Assembly: GCA_964030475.1 (NCBI GenBank)
Contig: CAXIPT010000002.1
Span: 4,472,669 to 4,536,668, forward strand
Source: Tethya wilhelma
Lineage: Eukaryota; Porifera; Demospongiae; Tethyida; Tethyidae
Direction: 5' to 3'
DNA length: 64,000 nt
The position numbers were made by a program, and so were the translations under genes. Position 1 is the stretch's first letter; every line of letters begins with the position of its first letter. The notes under the pieces are model-generated. The model was not told the origin of the DNA. It was given only the letters and a program-made list of their open reading frames with translations, and did no database searches. Shown one piece after another: positions 60,592 through 64,000 of the stretch.

Positions 60592-62486
60592 CTCCTAGAG
60601 ATAGAGAGGGCTTCAATACTAGTTAAACGACCAGAGCAAACAATAACTAGCCCTCAAGATGAAAAAATTGATGAGTAAAACTTGTCAAAAAATTCACATG
60701 TGATTGAAGTGGTATAACTGCCAATGCCTAGTATACTATATTCTCTGCTCATACTATTACAAACCTATATGCAATAGATGGATGACTGGCTCAGGTTGAA
60801 GCAGCTACAAGAGCTAACAGCTTTTGCATTCGACAGAGATCAGTTTTATGACCATATTCTGAGATTTTAGGGACTCAAAACTTGACACCTTGTACTTATA
60901 AGATGGGGAGATTCTAAACACAGCCTTGAAAAGAGTGAAAAGCTTGGTACAAGCTGCCAACAGACACACTCACATGAGGTCTGGGCAGTGGGTTTGACAA
61001 GAAGGATATGAGAGAGAATTGAAGGTTCAAATGATAATTGTTGGCAAATCGAAAGGGGCTACCCATTAAGATGTTATTAAACACCACATTGAGGTCATTA
61101 GCAATGCTCCCAGCCAATCAGATTAGAGACACAGACTTCAAAAGAAAAACATAACGAATTAGCTAACACCAAGTTCACTATTTTCTAGCAAACCAGTTAA
61201 CATCAAAGAAAGATAGCTTGTACCATTTCTTTGCATTCTTCAGTAAAACAAGATTACAGAGACGAGCAGCTAGGGGTTGACCTCTTCTCGTTAACATTAA
61301 TAATTAATCTAGAGGGACTTACAGCTTCTTTGTCCTCCAGCACATCAGCGACCTCGTCATCTTGGTCAACGAAGGAACCACTGTCGGCCAGACGGAGGCT
61401 TCTTACCTCAATGTCATCATCAAGATGCTAGCATGTGTGTGAGGATGTGAGTGTGTGAGTGTGAGTGTGTGTATGTGTGAGTGTATGTAATACGCAACTA
61501 TCCAGCACACACACACATGTGTTCATCTCCCTAGCAACAAGACTGTTACCAAGCCATCAAATGTACAAGACTTATTTCGTACATAATTTGGACTAGACTT
61601 CCTATCTCAATGGCTGTACATGGAATACTGAAACATATACATACAATAATGCATAGAATTTGCTCAAGTTAACAGTATAAAAATGTAAGCTTTTATTTAA
61701 GGTTCCCAAAACATTTCACAACGAAATCACATCCTAAACACATGGCTTTTCACAAGCTTTGTTGTAATTTACACGAAAATTTGGAGCTAAACAAAACCTC
61801 GATGCCTGAACGACAAATATTGCATGTATGTGTGCATCTAGTGATGGACAGACTTTGACTAGCCCATTGGGTATGGTCCATGAACTGTGACCAAAGGCCT
61901 ACCTCCACAAACAGGCATGTTCCAATCCTCCCACACAAACACACACACTCTCTCTCTCTAAAGAACATCAGACCACATTTTTACGAGGAGGTATATCAAA
62001 GACAGTGGTGATATTACAACAGCCATTGGACTAATATTACTAGTGACTTGTCTTGTAATCTCTCCATTACATAACATGATACAGGCTTGTTGTTTTTCAC
62101 GTGAAATATTAAGTCACCGCTAAAGTAAAGTTTGTTTAAGTCAGTTTACAAATTGGCTACTTCTCAGGAGTAAACACACTGTGTTTACACCAACTCTAAT
62201 TATCTCCTATGTATGTATTGCTAATCATTGTTAGTATGCTGATAATAGGACAATCAAAAGTAGTGGTTTTTTAGAGTGTCTTGTAAATCTACCACCTCGG
62301 TTAAAAACACAAACACATCACAGGCTTCTTGACATGAAACTTCAATAACAAACAAAGACTGTATACCTTGTCTACGACTTTCTTGAAGCGGGTTATGGCC
62401 TTTTGAATCAGCTCCTTGACCGTCAGTTTCCCGTCTCCACACGGCACCAGGACTGGCGTATCACCAAACAACACTTGAATTCGCAT
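46620..62486 (-). CDS. PARD3: Partitioning-defective 3 (PAR-3) polarity scaffold, with duplicated aPKC-binding cassette
   Basis: The 21 exons are 62486-62367, 61427-61323, 56609-55099, 54806-54557, 54339-54238, 53921-53662, 53438-53068, 52988-52762, 52491-52369, 52073-51879, 51661-51458, 51266-50921, 50564-49772, 49482-49313, 49082-48931, 48810-48573, 48315-48204, 47993-47930, 47820-47583, 47361-47250 and 46980-46620. All are in phase, giving 2,017 residues if both cassettes are included. It has the N-terminal CR1 oligomerisation domain ([19 protein letters not shown]), a long Ser/His/Gly-rich linker, PDZ1 (~758-850), PDZ2 (~926-1017), PDZ3 (~1039-1138), then CR3 with SSSLES and [14 protein letters not shown]3 binds aPKC, and its serine in NSFR matches the vertebrate aPKC target. 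The start is the first ATG before CR1. PAR-3 organises the PAR-6/aPKC cortex complex. The vertebrate coiled-coil tail is absent. Confidence 0.93.
47037..48999 (-). repeat. Tandem duplication (~0.98 kb x 2) carrying the PAR-3 CR3 exons
   Basis: Units are about 47037-48007 and 48008-48999. Each holds the 238-bp CR3 exon, a 112-bp exon and the last 64 bp of the preceding exon. The two CR3 exons differ by one amino acid (Val/Ala) and several synonymous changes. The other shared exon sequence encodes identical protein. Confidence 0.9.
49553..49699. repeat. Possible relic of the small TIR element also seen in synthase gene B
   Basis: It ends in AAATTTACCTGCTATA like the end at 26168-26351 and contains ATTTGGC/GCCAAT-type complementary blocks. 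Boundaries are unclear. Confidence 0.35.
53974..54160. repeat. Interspersed repeat (family R), copy 2, in PAR-3 intron 5
   Basis: Matches 43598-43790 in the DDX42 gene over about 170 bp. Confidence 0.75.
54859..55067. mobile_element. MITE family 2 copy in PAR-3 intron 3
   Basis: TIRs are TATAGCAGGAAAGTTTTGCAG at the left and the complement of TATAGTGGGAAAGTTTTGCAG at the right. Confidence 0.7.
56616..56790. repeat. Long (GT)n microsatellite upstream of PAR-3 exon 3
   Basis: About 175 bp of GT with interspersed GA, interrupted by an N at 56696. On the coding strand it is a (CA)n tract ending in the AACAG acceptor of exon 3. Confidence 0.95.
57101..57208 (-). pseudogene. Relic exon of a 2-hydroxyacid (glycolate/L-lactate) oxidase
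   Basis: The minus-strand frame matches the FMN-phosphate-binding region of HAO-type flavoenzymes: [23 protein letters not shown], written here as [13 protein letters not shown] then [10 protein letters not shown]. The usual Asp before GG is His (FIHGG). The match covers only about 36 residues, after which the frame runs into unrelated sequence and a stop. No neighbouring HAO exons are visible on either side, and it lies inside PAR-3 intron 2 on the same strand. It is best read as a duplicated or captured exon fragment. Confidence 0.7.
57543..57656 (+). other. Short exon-like ORF of unknown identity in PAR-3 intron 2
   Basis: A 37-residue frame ([19 protein letters not shown] and on to a TGA) has protein-like composition unlike the surrounding A/T-rich DNA. 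I do not recognise it. It may be another gene relic or chance. Confidence 0.2.
57925..58175. mobile_element. MITE family 1b copy in PAR-3 intron 2
   Basis: A diverged subfamily with GAAGCTGGGACTTGCACCATT at the left, CTTCATACGACCTTCCTAG at the right, and a CTTGACCAAAGGCTATAATCC centre. Confidence 0.75.
58186..58298. repeat. 34-bp minisatellite, block 1
   Basis: Units of AGAACCTAAACCCATCATA followed by CGTGATGAGAAACCA, about three copies, between two MITEs. Confidence 0.85.
58315..58590. mobile_element. MITE family 1b copy in PAR-3 intron 2
   Basis: Starts ATATCTCAGCCCAAGAAGG and ends CCTTCCTAGACTGAGAAC. Confidence 0.75.
58607..58816. repeat. 34-bp minisatellite, block 2
   Basis: About six copies of the same 34-bp unit as block 1, placed identically between MITE copies. 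The MITE plus minisatellite has therefore been duplicated as one unit. Confidence 0.85.
58833..59105. mobile_element. MITE family 1b copy in PAR-3 intron 2
   Basis: Starts ATATCTCAGCCCAAGAAGG and ends CTTTCCTAGGCTGAGATAC. Confidence 0.75.
60222..60290. repeat. 34-bp direct duplication
   Basis: Two exact adjacent copies of a unit beginning ATCGACACCTAGTACCCCAC, each containing ACCCATTGGGTGACC. Confidence 0.9.
60533..60592. repeat. (CA)n microsatellite next to an N
   Basis: A near-pure CA run of about 55 bp after an N at 60532. Confidence 0.9.
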
Positions 62487-63071
62487 ATCTTCTTCGCTCA
62501 ATGTGTCTCTTCAAAGCTCACGCCAATAGTGTCATAATTAATATTTCGAGGCAGCTCTTTCAATAGCAACGGCCTAGAGAGGTCGAACTTTGAAATGCAG
62601 AGTTTTTTCTCGCAATATTCTTCAAGTGAACTGTTTGGAATGACACTCAAAGAAAGCGACAGTTTGTTTCTGGCTGCGAGTGGGAGGGTTATGCTTTGAG
62701 AGGCCGATCACAGCGCGCGAGGGAGGGGGCGCCGGGCTGGGGCTTCCGGGATCCGTGCTGTGTAATTAAAAATTTTGTGATGCGGAGCCGTGCACGGAGT
62801 AGATGCACAATCAAGTGAGCGCGGCTCGTTAGAGAATTTACGGAAAATTTACAAACAAAGATGCAGCAAGAAAGGGGCGTTTCTTTTTCCGGTTATTTTT
62901 TGGAGGAGGCGTGACGTGATTACGGCGAACTTCAAATAACACACGCCCACTTCGCAGTGGCTCTGATTGAGAGTAGATGTACCTTTGTGTTGTTACCTTT
63001 TGTGGAGCGTGCAAGAGAGAAGTTAACCACAACGGAGTCTGGAACTAGATGACCGTTTGCAGAACGGCACC
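62487..63071. promoter_or_regulatory. Divergent promoter of PAR-3 (-) and synthase gene D (+)
   Basis: A GC-rich block (GCGCGCGAGGGAGGGGGCGCC, near 62714-62734) stands out from A/T-rich surroundings and lies between the two start codons. CACGCCCACTT-like boxes follow near 62941. This looks like a shared bidirectional promoter with Sp/KLF-type sites. Confidence 0.45.
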
Positions 63072-64000
63072 ATGTCCATGCGATGCGTGAGCAAATGTTT
63101 CATCGGGAGAACGTCCCGAGTCTATTTCATGCTGTTTCTAGGTGTCATTGTGGGCTTCGCGCTATCCACGATGTTACAGAGTCTGGATGTTGCCACTTTA
63201 CAAAGAACAATGAAACCACAACTTGAAAGAGTGCTAGATTACAGAACGCTAGAAAGCGACGCGAAACGAGTAGAATTCTCCAACCTAGACGCCGCAGCAG
63301 CCGAGTACGAGGGTAAGATCAACCTGGGAGATAATTATGATTATGAAAGACTCATGTTTAGTCATGACGAGCAGAGGGCCAAGGCCACTCCGTCTCACGT
63401 GCAGCAGGTGCCCCCATCAGCCGAGGATGCACCCAATGACCCTCGAAAACCAGGCAGAATGATGTTCGACAGTGCACATCCAAGTCCGAAGGTCGACGAG
63501 GACGTGAGATTAAGACAGCGGGAGTACCAGCGAGAGAACTGGCGAGGGAGGAACGTCCAAGAGACTAACGACGGGGGGCAACCCCCTAAGAAGCTCTCGG
63601 ATGAATTAGCTACCCGACAGACTGTACTAATAGCCGTCATCACCACGGTAACCCAGCTCATGTCACAGACGCTAGCCATCCAAGGAACATGGGCACCAGA
63701 AGCCACACAAGTGATCTATTTTGTTGGCGAGGTTCAAACGATGCCTCACCTTCCCCACGGGATGGTTGTGATACAACTGGAGGGGATCGACGACAAACTG
63801 GGCAGTTGGAACATGAAAGAGATTACCGTGATAAAGTACCTCATTGATCATTACCTTGATACAGTCGATTGGTTCTTAATTGTAGGGGATGAGGTGTATG
63901 TACAGACAGACAGACTGGAGAGGGTGCTCAACGGACTGGACGCCAGTTTGTCTGTCTATATGGGGCGAGCGGAGGGGTCATCAGAGGTCGAAGGTCATCG
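63072..64000 (+). CDS. Chondroitin-synthase-like glycosyltransferase D, N-terminal part (runs off the window)
   Basis: An open frame from the ATG at 63072 to the window end encodes 309 residues with no stop. It has a short cytoplasmic basic stretch, a signal anchor at about 17-33, a charged stem longer than in A-C, then the N-half transferase (TVLIAVITTVTQL, GTWAPEATQVIYFVGE). The metal motif reads WFLIVGDEVY, so DDD is GDE at 272-274, partly degenerate. The C-half lies outside the window. It is on the same strand as A-C but separated from them by the Helitron, DDX42 and PAR-3. It shares its promoter region with PAR-3. Confidence 0.85.
   Translation, partial: MSMRCVSKCFIGRTSRVYFMLFLGVIVGFALSTMLQSLDVATLQRTMKPQLERVLDYRTLESDAKRVEFSNLDAAAAEYEGKINLGDNYDYERLMFSHDEQRAKATPSHVQQVPPSAEDAPNDPRKPGRMMFDSAHPSPKVDEDVRLRQREYQRENWRGRNVQETNDGGQPPKKLSDELATRQTVLIAVITTVTQLMSQTLAIQGTWAPEATQVIYFVGEVQTMPHLPHGMVVIQLEGIDDKLGSWNMKEITVIKYLIDHYLDTVDWFLIVGDEVYVQTDRLERVLNGLDASLSVYMGRAEGSSEVEGH

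Larger units (their letters stand above)
56610..61322 (-). other. PAR-3 intron 2 (4.7 kb), repeat-rich
   Basis: The largest intron in the window. It holds the (GT)n tract, a hydroxyacid-oxidase exon relic, three family-1b MITEs, two blocks of a 34-bp minisatellite, (GT)n at 59148-59210, a 34-bp direct repeat, and (CA)n at 60533-60592 next to an N. The stretch 60600-61320 shows nothing I can identify. Confidence 0.7.

Overview
This window is intron-rich metazoan nuclear DNA. PAR-3, DDX42, IQUB, RBMS and chondroitin-synthase-type genes all have short GT-AG introns, many acceptors lie against (CT)n or (CA)n tracts, and genes are tightly packed. The gene set and compactness fit an early-branching animal, most likely a demosponge, but nothing in the sequence fixes the taxon. 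Six isolated N characters (37623, 37889, 43075, 54536, 56696, 60532) mark uncertain assembly spots, four of them in or beside microsatellites.

Layout. 1-12.3 kb: last exon of an unrecognised Ser/Pro-rich protein (+); a C-type-lectin-like type I membrane protein (-); an RBMS-family RNA-binding protein (+) whose exons 6-13 are present twice in tandem; a NuSAP-like protein (+). 12.3-16.6 kb: complete IQUB, a ciliary radial-spoke protein (-), tail to tail with the NuSAP-like gene. 16.75-20.98 kb: a 4.23-kb foldback element with 1.96-kb inverted arms made of ~172-bp repeats and a 7-bp target duplication. 21.5-31.5 kb: three tandem chondroitin-synthase-like genes (+); a fourth starts at 63.07 kb and runs off the window. 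31.9-37.3 kb: a Helitron with an intact two-exon RepHel frame, flanked by a ~255-bp direct duplication of host sequence. 38.8-46.2 kb: complete DDX42 RNA helicase in 16 exons (-). 46.6-62.5 kb: complete PAR-3 in 21 exons (-), with a three-exon cassette carrying the aPKC-binding motif duplicated in frame.

Main points. The clustered glycosyltransferases have complementary active-site losses. Copy B keeps the N-terminal DDD of the GlcA-transferase half but has lost the GalNAc-transferase DxD and GWGEED motifs. Copies A and C show the reverse, and copy D has a degenerate GDE in the N-half. This suggests an obligate hetero-complex, a split version of the bifunctional CHSY enzyme. Two further genes (RBMS, PAR-3) contain young tandem exon-cassette duplications whose coding differences are almost all synonymous. 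In RBMS the splice phase forbids using both cassettes together, whereas in PAR-3 it allows it. Introns and intergenic DNA carry a palindromic ~280-bp MITE family, a tRNA-derived SINE, other TIR elements, minisatellites and a folded hexamer array.

All exon coordinates come from reading splice signals and phase by eye. No transcript or database evidence was available.
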